NCBI RefSeq assembly: GCF_029338515.1 | Contig: NZ_CP119988.1 | Span: 4,464,001 to 4,528,000 of the forward strand | Length of the DNA: 64,000 nucleotides | Source of the DNA: Haloglomus litoreum | GTDB taxonomy: Archaea > Halobacteriota > Halobacteria > Halobacteriales > Haloarculaceae | Reading direction: 5' to 3' | In this document: positions 32,016-40,562 of the stretch, piece by piece | How the letters are laid out: every line of letters starts with the position of its first letter | How positions within the stretch are numbered: position 1 is the stretch's first letter | Notes under the pieces: generated by a model | Told to the model about the DNA's origin: nothing | Seen by the model: only the letters and a program-made list of their open reading frames with translations | Databases searched by the model: none | Program-made: the position numbers and the translations under genes

Positions 32016-32690
32016 GTGACCCCGCTGCCGGTCGTCTCCGACCTCCTCGCGCTGACGCCCGCCGTCGAGCCGCTGACACCCGCCGTGGGCGCGTCCGCCT
32101 CGCAGGTCGGCACGGCCATGCTGACGGCTGCTGCCGCGCTCGCCGCGTGGCTCCCGGTCGGGCACTTCCACGTCGGTGTCTTCCGGGCGCTGGAGGAGGC
32201 GGTCCGGGCCGCGACCGGGCCGTTCGGGCTGGTCATCATCTTCGTCTACAGCTTCCTCATCGCGTTCGTGCTGCCCCTGCCCAGCGAGGTCGTGCTGGCG
32301 ACGCCGCTCCGACTGGGGCTGGGCTACTGGCCGGAGATGGCCATCATCATCCTCGTCAGCGGGGCCGGCAAGGCCGCCGGGAGCGTCCTCGCGTTCGGGC
32401 TCGGGCAGGAGGCCAAGGAGTCCGGTCCCGTCATCCGGCTGCTCCGGCGCTCGCGGTTCGACGTGGTGTCGCTAGCCGAGCGCCGCACCGTCCAGCTCGC
32501 GAAGAACTACGGCTACGCCGGCCTCGCGGTTGCGCTCTGCGTGCCGGGGTTCCCGGACACGCTGTCGATCTACGCCTTCTCCGTCCTCGAGGAGGACTAC
32601 GTCAAGTTCGCGCTCGCCACGTTCATCGGGAGCGCCGGCCGGCTCGTGTTCTTCCTCGCGGTCGTCGAGGGGACCCTGGCGCTGCTCTGA
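32016..32690 (+). CDS. VTT/SNARE-associated (DedA-like) membrane protein
   Basis: 224 residues from a GTG start. Membrane segments lie at about residues 28-48, 70-88, 105-130 and 170-220. The motifs LPLPSEVVLATPL and GAGKAAGSVLAFGLG match the DedA/VTT reentrant-loop region. The family acts in membrane lipid or proton-dependent transport and scramblase-like activities. It lies about 80 bases before metG, on the same strand, but with its own TATA-like region before the metG gene. Confidence 0.82.
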   Translation: MTPLPVVSDLLALTPAVEPLTPAVGASASQVGTAMLTAAAALAAWLPVGHFHVGVFRALEEAVRAATGPFGLVIIFVYSFLIAFVLPLPSEVVLATPLRLGLGYWPEMAIIILVSGAGKAAGSVLAFGLGQEAKESGPVIRLLRRSRFDVVSLAERRTVQLAKNYGYAGLAVALCVPGFPDTLSIYAFSVLEEDYVKFALATFIGSAGRLVFFLAVVEGTLALL

Positions 32691-32768
32691 GGGCGCCCCC
32701 GGCGGGCGCACGGGAACGAGTCCCGCGGAACCGGCGGGTTTTAGCGGCTCCCCGTCCCGTGTCCGGAC

Positions 32769-34847
32769 ATGAGTCACGAGCCGTTCCCGACCGACGGGAC
32801 CGCCGTCGTCACGTGCGGGTTGCCGTACGCGAACGGCGACCTCCACGTCGGGCACCTCCGGGGCTACGTCGGCGCGGACGTGTTCAACCGCGCGCTCGGC
32901 AAGCTCGGCCAGCAGACCGCCTACGTCTGTGGGTCCGACATGCACGGGACCCCCATCGCGGTCAACGCCGCCGAGCAGGGCGTCTCGCCCGAGGAGTTCG
33001 CCCTGGAGTACCACGAGCAGTACCAGGAGACGTTCCCGAAGTTCGACGTCGACTTCGACAACTACGGCCACACGGACGACGAGACGAACACGGCGATGAC
33101 CCGCGACATCGTCCGCACGCTCGAGGCCGAGGGCTACGTCTACGAGAAGGAGATCATGGTCGCCTTCGACCCCGAGGAGGGCCAGGCGCTCCCCGACCGC
33201 TTCGTCGAGGGGACCTGCCCGTACTGCGGGGCCCACGCCCGCGGCGACGAGTGCGACGAGGGGTGTGGCCGCCACCTCGAACCCGGGGAGATCGAGGACC
33301 CCGTCTCCACCGTCACCGGCAACCCAGCCGAGTACCGCGAGCGGACGCACAAGTTCTTCCGCGTCTCCGAGCTGCAGGCGTACCTCCAGGAGTTCATCGA
33401 CCGCCTCGAGGGGACCGACAACGCCCGCAACCAGCCCCGCGAGTGGATCGAGGGCGAACTCCGGGACTGGTGTATCACCCGGGACATGGACTGGGGCATC
33501 GACTACCCCGGCACGGAGGACGAGGAGGAGGACCTCGTCCTCTACGTCTGGGTGGACGCCCCCATCGAGTACATCTCCTCGACGAAGCAGTACTCCGAGC
33601 GCGTCGGCGCCGACGAGTACGACTGGGAGGACGTCTGGCGCGACGACGACGGCGAGGTGGTCCACGTCATCGGCCGCGACATCATCCAGCACCACACCGT
33701 CTTCTGGCCCGCGATGCTGCACGCCGCGGGCTACACGGAACCGCGGGCCGTCGCCGCGACCGGCTTCATCACCATCAACGGGAAGGGCCTCTCCACGAGC
33801 CGCAACCGCGCCATCTGGGCCCGCGAGTACCTCGACGAGGGGTTCCACCCGGACCTCCTCCGGTACTACCTCGCCACCAACGGCGGCCTCCAGCAGGACG
33901 TGGACTTCTCCTGGGAGAAGTTCCAGTCCCGCGTGAACAGCGAACTCGTCGGCGCGTACGGGAACTTCGCGTACCGGTCGCTCCTGTTCGCCCAGCGCAA
34001 CTACGGCGGGACGCCCGACTGCGAGGTCTCCGACGAGGTGGCCGAGCGCATCGACGAGGCCCTCGCGGACTTCCGCGAGGCGGTCAACGACTACTCCGTC
34101 CGGGGCGTCGGCCAGGCGGCGCTCGAACTCGCCCGGTACGGCAACGAGTACATCCAGCGCGAGGAGCCGTGGAACCTCGTCGACGACGACCCCGACCGCG
34201 CCGAGCAGGTCATCCGCGACTGCGTCCAGCTCTCGGTCGCGCTCGCGGTGCTGTTCGAGCCCATCGCGCCCGACACGGCCGAGCGCCTCTACGACCAGGT
34301 CGGCGGCGACGGCGACGTCCACGAGGTGACGCTGGAGGCCGCCCACGACGCCCCGGCCGCCGAGTTCGACGAACCCGACGAACTCGTCACGAAGATCGAG
34401 GACGACCGCGTCGAGGAACTGAACGAGAAACTGCAGGAGCGCATCGCCGAGTCCGCCAGCGACGACGACGCGGACGAGACCGACGACGAGACCGACACCG
34501 ACGACATGGACCTCGAACCCCTCACGGACGACCGCATCAGCTTCGACGACTTCCAGGACCTCGACCTCCGGGTCGGCCGCATCGAATCCGCCGAGCCCAT
34601 CGAGGGCGCCGACAAGCTCCTCCGCCTGGAGGTGGACATCGGCGTCGAGACCCGGCAGGTCGTCGCCGGCCTCCGCCAGCTCCACGACGTGGATTCGCTC
34701 CCGGGGACCCGCGTGGTGCTGGTCGCGAACATGGAGAAGTCCGAACTGTTCGGCGTCGAGTCGAACGGGATGGTGCTCGCCGCGGGCGAGGAGGCCGACC
34801 TGCTGACGACGCACGGCGACTCGCCGCTCGGGACGAAAATCCGATAG
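32769..34847 (+). CDS. metG: Methionyl-tRNA synthetase
   Basis: 692 residues. HIGH-type motif PYANGDLHVGHLRGYVGAD (about 19-37); zinc-binding insert CPYCGAH ... CDEGCGRHL (about 150-172); the KMSKS-equivalent is KGLSTSR (about 340), a variant expected in haloarchaea. An acidic linker (DDDADETDDETDTDD, about 560-580) leads to a C-terminal tRNA-binding OB fold (FDDFQDLDLRVGRIESAEPI ... NMEKSELFGVESNGM). It charges initiator and elongator tRNA-Met in the cytoplasm. The unique ATG at 32769 gives the family opening. AT-rich DNA lies just after the stop, where transcription may end. Confidence 0.97.
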   Translation: MSHEPFPTDGTAVVTCGLPYANGDLHVGHLRGYVGADVFNRALGKLGQQTAYVCGSDMHGTPIAVNAAEQGVSPEEFALEYHEQYQETFPKFDVDFDNYGHTDDETNTAMTRDIVRTLEAEGYVYEKEIMVAFDPEEGQALPDRFVEGTCPYCGAHARGDECDEGCGRHLEPGEIEDPVSTVTGNPAEYRERTHKFFRVSELQAYLQEFIDRLEGTDNARNQPREWIEGELRDWCITRDMDWGIDYPGTEDEEEDLVLYVWVDAPIEYISSTKQYSERVGADEYDWEDVWRDDDGEVVHVIGRDIIQHHTVFWPAMLHAAGYTEPRAVAATGFITINGKGLSTSRNRAIWAREYLDEGFHPDLLRYYLATNGGLQQDVDFSWEKFQSRVNSELVGAYGNFAYRSLLFAQRNYGGTPDCEVSDEVAERIDEALADFREAVNDYSVRGVGQAALELARYGNEYIQREEPWNLVDDDPDRAEQVIRDCVQLSVALAVLFEPIAPDTAERLYDQVGGDGDVHEVTLEAAHDAPAAEFDEPDELVTKIEDDRVEELNEKLQERIAESASDDDADETDDETDTDDMDLEPLTDDRISFDDFQDLDLRVGRIESAEPIEGADKLLRLEVDIGVETRQVVAGLRQLHDVDSLPGTRVVLVANMEKSELFGVESNGMVLAAGEEADLLTTHGDSPLGTKIR

Positions 34848-34900
34848 AAGGCCAGATTATCGCAGTATTGCGATTTCTAATCGATAGCTTCTGACAGAAT

Positions 34901-35650
34901 CTACTTGTCTGCCAGCTTCTCTGCGTGTTCGGACACCAGCTGCGCGAACGCGCGTGATTCGCGCTCCTCCTGGGCGGCCAGCGGCTGGTCGTCGCGCACG
35001 CGCTCCTTGACGAGCCGCATCGCGAGCGGGTCGTTCTCGGCCAGCGACTCGCTCACGGCCAGCGGGTCGTCGACGACGCGCTGGACCAGCCCCATCCGCA
35101 ACGCTTCGTCGGCGTCGACGACGCGGCCCGACACGGAGAGGTCCATCGCGTCGCCCTGCCCGACGATGTCGGGCAGGCGGGCGGTGCCCCCCCAGGCGCC
35201 GAACAGGCCGAAGGTGACGCCGGGTTCGGCGAACGTCGCGTCCGGCGTCGCCACGCGGATGTCGCAGGCCAGCGCGAGTTCGACGCCGCCACCCCGTGCC
35301 GCGCCGTCGACACCCGCGACGACGACGGCGTCGCTCTCGGCGACCGCGCGGGTCGTCCGCTGGCCCTTCCGGACGAACGGGCCGACCACGTCGCGGGCCT
35401 CGTCCGGGCTCATCGGCTCGTCGCCCGCCGCCGCGTCCACCATGGTCGCGACACGGCGGACCTCGCCGAGGTCGGCACCGGCCGAGAACGCCGCGCCGGC
35501 GCCCCGGATGTGGACCACCGGCGGCGGGTCGGTGACCGCGTCGCGGATGGCGTCGAGCGCGTCGCCGGTGAGGGCGTTGCGCTGGTCCGGCCGGTCGAGC
35601 GTGACGACGCGGACGTCGCCGTCGTCGCGGACGCGGACGGGGTCGGTCAT
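34901..35650 (-). CDS. Enoyl-CoA hydratase/isomerase family protein
   Basis: 249 residues. Crotonase fold: the oxyanion-hole strand HIRGAGAAFSAGADLGEVRR (about 46-66), VVAGVDGAARGGGVELALACDIRVA (about 108-133) and the FGLFGAWGGTARLPDIVG block (about 148-166). One acidic catalytic position (Glu in GGGVELA) is present; the second (usually in PE/GG region) reads GAWGGTARL, so the reaction could be hydration, isomerisation or another crotonase chemistry. Probably in acyl-CoA metabolism. Divergent from the gene at 35711, sharing 60 bases of promoter. Confidence 0.9.
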   Translation of the reverse strand: MTDPVRVRDDGDVRVVTLDRPDQRNALTGDALDAIRDAVTDPPPVVHIRGAGAAFSAGADLGEVRRVATMVDAAAGDEPMSPDEARDVVGPFVRKGQRTTRAVAESDAVVVAGVDGAARGGGVELALACDIRVATPDATFAEPGVTFGLFGAWGGTARLPDIVGQGDAMDLSVSGRVVDADEALRMGLVQRVVDDPLAVSESLAENDPLAMRLVKERVRDDQPLAAQEERESRAFAQLVSEHAEKLADK

Positions 35651-35710
35651 TGTCCGGGAGAGGTGGTGGTTTCCAAAGGCCTTTGCCCTCCGTCGGCGTA
35701 CTTAGTGGCG

Positions 35711-36361
35711 ATGGAGGAAGCCGCCGCGGTCCGTCGGGCCGCGACCGAGGCCGTCGGCGACATCGTCCCCGACGCCCTCCGGTCGGACATCGAGTCCCTC
35801 CTCGCGGACGGCTCGATGGTCCCCGGCGCACTCACGCTGCTGGCCGCCACGGCCCCGGCCGAGGCCCCCGCCGAGTTCGAGGCCCTCGACGGCCTCGTCG
35901 AGCGGGGCGCCGGCGTCCAGCTCATCTACGACGGACTCCGGCTCACCCGCGATTTGGCCCACGAGGACCCCTGGAGCGCCGGCGATCGCGACCGCGGCGA
36001 CATGGGCATCCTCGCGGCCGACGTGCTCGTCGCACGGGGGTTCTACCTGCTCGCCCGCACCGAGGCCGCCGACCGCGCCGTCGCCGTCGTCCGCGCGTTC
36101 GGCCGCGACCAGACCCACCGCCGCGAGGCGGCCGACCCGTCCTACGACGAGCACCTCGAACGTGACGTGCTCGACCTCGCATTAGTGGCGGGGACGACCG
36201 CTGCGGGCACGGAGGCCCCTGCCGACCGGGAGTGGGTCGTCGACACGCTCATGGCGAGCGAGTTCCCGACCGTCGCGGACCTCGACGGCGAGTCCGTCCG
36301 GGCCGACCTCCGGCGACTGGCCGGCGGCGAGGGACGCCCGGTCGAGCGGAGCGGCGACTGA
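35711..36361 (+). CDS. Alpha-helical haloarchaeal protein, function unknown
   Basis: 216 residues, mostly helical, acidic, no membrane segment. The stretch GVQLIYDGLRLTRDLAHEDPWSAG and the later DMGILAADVLVARGFYLLA faintly recall the helical scaffold of trans-prenyl diphosphate synthases, but both DDxxD motifs are missing, so catalysis of that kind is unlikely. The family is common in haloarchaea. The ATG at 35711 is in the usual position. It precedes tRNA-Thr by 98 bases. Confidence 0.72.
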   Translation: MEEAAAVRRAATEAVGDIVPDALRSDIESLLADGSMVPGALTLLAATAPAEAPAEFEALDGLVERGAGVQLIYDGLRLTRDLAHEDPWSAGDRDRGDMGILAADVLVARGFYLLARTEAADRAVAVVRAFGRDQTHRREAADPSYDEHLERDVLDLALVAGTTAAGTEAPADREWVVDTLMASEFPTVADLDGESVRADLRRLAGGEGRPVERSGD

Positions 36362-36458
36362 CCCGCCCGCAGGCTGCCGGTTTCTACCGCGTCACCGCGT
36401 GTCCCGGACGGGGAGAAACGAAACGCCTAACAGGCGTACCGGGCTACCGACAGGCGGC

Positions 36459-36530
36459 GCCTGGGTAGCTTAGCGGTAAAGCGCGTCCTTGGTAAGGACG
36501 AGAGCCCGGGTTCAAATCCCGGCCTAGGCT
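36459..36530 (+). tRNA. tRNA-Thr (anticodon GGU)
   Basis: 72 nt cloverleaf. Acceptor stem GCCTGGG pairs with CCTAGGC (one G-U), followed by discriminator T. D arm around TAGCTTAGCGGTAAAGC; anticodon stem CGTCC/GGACG with loop TTGGTAA, anticodon GGT; T arm CCCGGGTTCAAATCCCGG. No intron and no encoded CCA. No integrase or att-like duplication of the 3' end is visible nearby, although tRNA genes are common integration sites. Confidence 0.96.
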
Positions 36531-36602
36531 TCCTCCCCGTTTTCAAACGCCGAGTTGTTCGGCCCAGGACGTATCCGTCGGACGCACGAACCAGCAATCG
36601 CC

Positions 36603-36806
36603 ATGACCGAGAGCGACGACCACGGCCGCGACGTCGAGCTCGAGAAGGAGACCGAGGAGGAGGCCGACGACATCGAGGAGGCCGAGCAGGTCCGGGAGGA
36701 GGAACAGGAGCGGATGACCGGCGAGGAGGACCTCGAACGGCGGAAGGAGGCCCAGGACCAGGAGAACGTCGACAACCACCGCGACGAGGAGCCGTTCGAG
36801 TCCTGA
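36603..36806 (+). CDS. Small highly acidic coiled-coil protein
   Basis: 67 residues, of which nearly half are Glu or Asp (ELEKETEEEADDIEEAEQVR and similar runs). No cysteines and no hydrophobic core; it is probably a disordered or coiled-coil protein. The length, ATG start and lack of stop codons support it as a real small gene, although its composition also makes it hard to tell from a chance frame. The 197 bases after it (36807-37003) hold nothing I recognise. Confidence 0.5.
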   Translation: MTESDDHGRDVELEKETEEEADDIEEAEQVREEEQERMTGEEDLERRKEAQDQENVDNHRDEEPFES

Positions 36807-37003
36807 ACCCCGCCCGTCTGAGCCCCGTACGCGGTTCGGCTTCTTCGCGTGTCACGTCGGAGAGCGGCGGCGCTGTCGCTCGTCGCTCGAAGGCAGGCCG
36901 GCGGGTGTGTGCTGCCGGCCGCTGTGAAGGAAGGGACCCGGGCGTGGACCGCCCGGGGACAAGGAGAACGTCGTGACCGTCGGGGAGCCGTGGAGTCGGT
37001 GGC

Positions 37004-37678
37004 TTACGCGTTGACGTCGACGGTCTCCGAGACGTCCTCGGCGGCGTCCTGGAGGTCCTCGGCCGCCTCGTTCAGGCGGTCGCCCGCCTCGTCGAAGCCG
37101 TCCTGGAGCTGGCTGGCGCCGTCCTCGAAGCGCTCCTGGAAGGAGTCGAGCTGGTCGGCGAAGCGCTCCTCGAACTCGTCGCCGCGGGACTCGAACTCGT
37201 CCTGCAGCTCCTCGACCTGCGCCTGGAGGTCCTCCAGGGTCTCGACGGTCTGGTCCTCGAGGTCCTCGCTGGACTCCAGCAGGGAGTCGATCTGCTCGTC
37301 GAGGCTCTCGAGGAAGTCACCGAGGAACTCGTCGACGGAGTCGGCGCCGTCGCGGAGGTTCTCCTCGAACTGCTCGGCGATGTCGACGCGGGTGTTCTCA
37401 AGCTCGTCGAGCTGCTCGTCGATGCTCTCGCGGACGTCGTCGATGTTGCTGTCGCCGGGGACGGCCGCCTCGACGGCGTCGAGCACGGCGTCGATGCCGG
37501 TGCGGACGAAGCCGGCCGAGGAGTCCTGGACCCCCATCATGGGGTCGATGGAGTCGACGAACGCCTCGTTGACGTCGCGCTGGATGTCGACGGCCGTGTG
37601 GATGCCGTCCTGGGTCGTCTGGATCGCGCTGCGCTGTGCCTCGAACGCGAGGCCGAACGGTGAGTTGCTGTCTGCCAT
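37004..37678 (-). CDS. Coiled-coil protein, possibly phasin-like
   Basis: 224 residues. The N-terminal 80 residues, opening NSPFGLAFEAQRSAIQTTQ, resemble the opening of archaeal polyhydroxyalkanoate granule proteins (phasins). The remainder is a long acidic coiled coil with heptads such as LDEQIDSLLESSEDLEDQTVETLEDLQAQ. No enzymatic motif. No PHA synthase is nearby, so the phasin idea rests on resemblance only. A TATA box at 37703-37712 suggests a leaderless, probably well-expressed gene. Confidence 0.75.
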   Translation of the reverse strand: MADSNSPFGLAFEAQRSAIQTTQDGIHTAVDIQRDVNEAFVDSIDPMMGVQDSSAGFVRTGIDAVLDAVEAAVPGDSNIDDVRESIDEQLDELENTRVDIAEQFEENLRDGADSVDEFLGDFLESLDEQIDSLLESSEDLEDQTVETLEDLQAQVEELQDEFESRGDEFEERFADQLDSFQERFEDGASQLQDGFDEAGDRLNEAAEDLQDAAEDVSETVDVNA

Positions 37679-37702
37679 TGTAGTTCCATCTACGACACCG
37701 AG

Positions 37703-37712
37703 TGATATAAAA
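37703..37712 (-). promoter_or_regulatory. TATA-like box of coiled-coil gene
   Basis: Reverse-strand TTTTATATCA is centred about 29 bases before the start codon at 37678. It fits a leaderless promoter. No other feature is seen in 37679-37884. Confidence 0.6.
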
Positions 37713-37884
37713 TTTACCCCTTAAAACCATCCAAAACCATTGAATGGCACAGGACCGAGTTCGAAACCACTCAGTGTGGATCGACGGGGGCTGGCACTAC
37801 CGGGGCCGGTCCGCCTCGTGGGGTGCCGGAGCGCCGTCGCTCGCGGGAGACGACGGTGTACACGTGAGCCGCCGGCCGGCGACC

Positions 37885-39387
37885 CTAGTCGGACGGCGTG
37901 GGGCCGGGGACCGGGTAGGTCTCCTGCAGGTACGCGACGGTCTCGTCGACCAGCGCGGGCCGGCGAGTCCAGAACCCCCGATACCGGCCGGGGTCGGTCT
38001 CCTCACACACCAGCGCCACCTTCCGGGCGTCCTCGCCGGCACCGTCGAAGACGACGAACCAGACATCGGCCAGTTCGCCGTCCGGCTCGACGTGGTGATG
38101 GTGCTCCGTCGGTGTGGGGACGGTCCCGGACGCGCCGTAGAGGTGGACCGTCACGGCCGAGTCGGCGAGTCGCTCGTAGATGCGGCCGGTACCGTACTCG
38201 TCCGTGATGCGGTCGAGCGTCTGGAACCCGGTGTAGAGCGTCCCGCGACCGACGTCGAGCGCCTGCTGTTCGACGAGCCTACTGATGTCGATGAGGAACC
38301 CCTTGCCGTCGTCGTCGACGCGGTAGACGTCGTTCTCGGCACGCCGGAGCAGCGACGGACGCTCGGTGACGTCGAACGCCTCGGCGTCGTCGGCGTCCTC
38401 GATGCGGATGGCCCGGTCGAGGACCGCCACCGGCGCCATGTCGACGGGCTCGGTTCCCCGGTGGAGGACGGCCGTGTTCAGGGGCGCCTCGACGGAGGTG
38501 TCGGCCGCCCGGACCGTCACGTTGAGCCGGCTGAAGTACGCCTCCAGCCGCTCGAACAGTGCCTCGTCGCCGCCGTAGTTGAACAGCGTCAGCACCTGGC
38601 GTTCCTCGGCGAGCCTGTCGATGAGCGCCCCCAGCGACGCCGGCAGTTCCGCGGCCGACGCGGCGACCGACGGGCCCGGGTCGCCGTTCTCGACCCCGGC
38701 CAGGTCCCGCTCGCCGCTCGTCCCCGACGAGCCCCCATATTCCGCCCCCCCGGGAACGGGACGCCAATCCTCGGGGGCGGTGGGGAACCCCTCCATGCGG
38801 TACTCCGGGCCACGTTCACCCTCGCGGAACTCGAGGACGCCGGTGAGGAGGCCCCGGAGCGTACCCGCCCGGTTCCCGACGGTGTCCGAGGGGAGGTAGC
38901 AGAACGAGACGCCCTGGGCGGTCGCGACGCGACCCAGGGCGACGTGGAGGAACCGGTAGACGCGCTCGAACTCGCTGTACACCGTGAGCGGCGCGAGCGA
39001 GTCGACGACGAGTCGGAAGCCGTCGGTACCGCGCCCGGTCACCGTCTCGATGGCCTCCGTGATGGCGATGCCGATGCCGGTCAGGTCGGCGGGCGAGGAG
39101 ACCTGCCAGGACAGGTCGTCCCCGGACGTCTCGAACGACGCGTCGTTCGTGGTCACGACCGCGAACGGCGCGTCGGCCCGCTCGGTGTGGAGGGCGACGC
39201 GTTCGCGGACCTGGTCGGGACTCCCCGTCGTCGCGACCAGTATCGCCCCCTCACCGGCATCCAGGCCCCGCGCCAGGAACCGGTTCCCGACCGCCTGCTC
39301 GCCGACGAGCGGCGGACCGGTCCCGAGAACGCTCTCCCCGGCGGCCAGCGCGTCGACCGGGAACACGTTCCGCGTGTCGTACTCCAT
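37885..39387 (-). CDS. RecA-like ATPase-fold protein with DICT sensory domain
   Basis: 500 residues. The N-terminal 230 residues follow the fold of haloarchaeal KaiC/RadA-like proteins (DGFRLVVDSLAPLTVYSEFERVYRFLHVALGRV), but a proper Walker A lysine is not visible (VATTGSPDQVRERV occupies the place), so ATP hydrolysis is doubtful. After a glycine/serine linker (about 235-255), residues about 255-480 form a DICT domain (LTLFNYGGDEALFERLEAYF and YTGFQTLDRITDEYGTGRIYERL). DICT domains occur in light or signal-transduction proteins. Start at 39385-39387, 28 bases from a TATA box. A signalling role is inferred. Confidence 0.8.
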   Translation of the reverse strand: MEYDTRNVFPVDALAAGESVLGTGPPLVGEQAVGNRFLARGLDAGEGAILVATTGSPDQVRERVALHTERADAPFAVVTTNDASFETSGDDLSWQVSSPADLTGIGIAITEAIETVTGRGTDGFRLVVDSLAPLTVYSEFERVYRFLHVALGRVATAQGVSFCYLPSDTVGNRAGTLRGLLTGVLEFREGERGPEYRMEGFPTAPEDWRPVPGGAEYGGSSGTSGERDLAGVENGDPGPSVAASAAELPASLGALIDRLAEERQVLTLFNYGGDEALFERLEAYFSRLNVTVRAADTSVEAPLNTAVLHRGTEPVDMAPVAVLDRAIRIEDADDAEAFDVTERPSLLRRAENDVYRVDDDGKGFLIDISRLVEQQALDVGRGTLYTGFQTLDRITDEYGTGRIYERLADSAVTVHLYGASGTVPTPTEHHHHVEPDGELADVWFVVFDGAGEDARKVALVCEETDPGRYRGFWTRRPALVDETVAYLQETYPVPGPTPSD

Positions 39388-39410
39388 TACCGGACGAACG
39401 GGCTCACGGA

Positions 39411-39420
39411 GTATATATAC
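39411..39420 (-). promoter_or_regulatory. TATA box of DICT-domain gene
   Basis: The sequence GTATATATAC is a perfect palindrome and reads the same on both strands. It is 28 bases from the start at 39387, fitting a leaderless transcript. It could also serve the small gene at 39515 but is too far (about 100 bases) for a leaderless start there. Confidence 0.6.
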
Positions 39421-39514
39421 ACGGTCCGCGTCGCCGGCCGGGAGGGACCCACACGGATAAGCAGCCGAACTGTTCGACGGAACCACCTGGTCGGATCCGG
39501 GCATCCACGTCCGC

Positions 39515-39688
39515 ATGGACCAGCGGACCATCGACAGTGCCCGGACCTCGTACCAGCGCGCGATGGCCCAGGCGGACGACCCGGCGGTCAGACGGGCGTT
39601 CCGGCGCTCCGTCGGCCTGCTGGACGCCATCGAGTCCAACCGGGGCGTCACCGTCGTCGGCGACCGGCAGCGGGCCGCGGACGACTGA
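39515..39688 (+). CDS. Small helical protein, 57 residues
   Basis: ATG to TGA gives MDQRTIDSARTSYQRAMAQ and onward, ending DRQRAADD. It is predicted to be two helices, rich in Arg and Ala. The frame fits exactly into the gap between the DICT gene and the dioxygenase remnant, with GC-rich third positions. I do not recognise the family. Confidence 0.5.
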   Translation: MDQRTIDSARTSYQRAMAQADDPAVRRAFRRSVGLLDAIESNRGVTVVGDRQRAADD

Positions 39689-39711
39689 GGGTCGGCACTC
39701 CCCCCGACCCC

Positions 39712-40484
39712 CTACACGCTCCCGGGGTAGGAGTCGCCTGCCACGTCGACCGAGTCCACCCACGGCGGCCGCTCGTCCTCGGGGACGGTGAACCGCGAAC
39801 GCGCGTCCATGTACATGAAGATCATCGCGCGCCGCCACCGGTCGGTCGTGTTCGGCGCCGTCCGGTGCGGGAGCAGCGAGTGCTGGAAGAGCACGTCGCC
39901 GGGCTCCATCGGGAGCTGCTCCATCTCGCCGAGGTCCCCGAGGATGACGATGTCCGTCTCGTACTCCTGGGTCTCGTCTCTAAGAGCCCCTCCGTGTGCC
40001 CACCCGGGAGCACCTCCATGCAGCCGTTCTCCGGGGTCGCATCGTCCAGCGCGATCCACGTCGTCACCTGGTCGTACGGCCGGACCGGATAGTACGCCGA
40101 GTCCTGGTGGAGGCCCTTCTCGCTCCCGACGCCCGGCGGCTTGAACATCGCCGCGCTGCGCAGTAACTTCACGTCCGGCCCCAGCAGGTCCTGCGCGACG
40201 GTCACGAGCCGGTCGTCCGTCGCGAGGTCGTGGACGACCGCGTCGTCGAGCAGGCCCAGCCCCTCGAACTTCCGGACGGCGTCGGCCGCGTCGACCCCCT
40301 CGTCCTCGGCTTCCGGCTCCAGCTGCTGCTCGAACTCCTCCACGGGCCGGTTCCCATGCGTGTACTCGCGCAGGCGCTCGCGCACCCGCGAGACCGTGTC
40401 CGCATCGAACAGCCCACGCTTCACGACGTATCCCTCCCGCTGGTACTGTGCGAACTCCGCGTCGGTGAGCGCCTCGAGTGGCAT
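39712..40484 (-). pseudogene. Phytanoyl-CoA dioxygenase family, single frameshift
   Basis: From the ATG at 40484 the product opens LEALTDAEFAQYQREGYVVK and holds the Fe(II) motif start GLHQDSAYYPVRP (H-x-D). It stays in frame to GGHTEGLL near residue 168. Then the frame shifts by one base near 39978 and the remainder continues in another frame as DETQEYETDIVILGDLGEME, with MEPGDVLFQHSLLPHRTAPN supplying the distal iron histidine and the 2-oxoglutarate arginine. One missing base would restore an intact protein of about 257 residues. It may be a recent mutation or a sequencing error. The family hydroxylates lipid, acyl-CoA or small polar substrates. Confidence 0.85.
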
Positions 40485-40562
40485 CGAGGGAGATTACCGG
40501 CTAGTACCACTTAGAGATGGGCCCCGCCCGGAACCGCTCACCGCCGTTCCTGCTGCCGTCCC

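Noticed and set aside
31004-34894. Very long open frame on the + strand overlapping UbiA, VTT protein and metG
   Set aside because: Arginine/glycine/proline-rich translation without domains, in another frame of well-recognised genes; a typical shadow of GC-rich coding DNA.
36459-36530. tRNA-Thr as integration site of an element
   Set aside because: No integrase gene and no duplicated tRNA 3' end were seen in the surrounding sequence.
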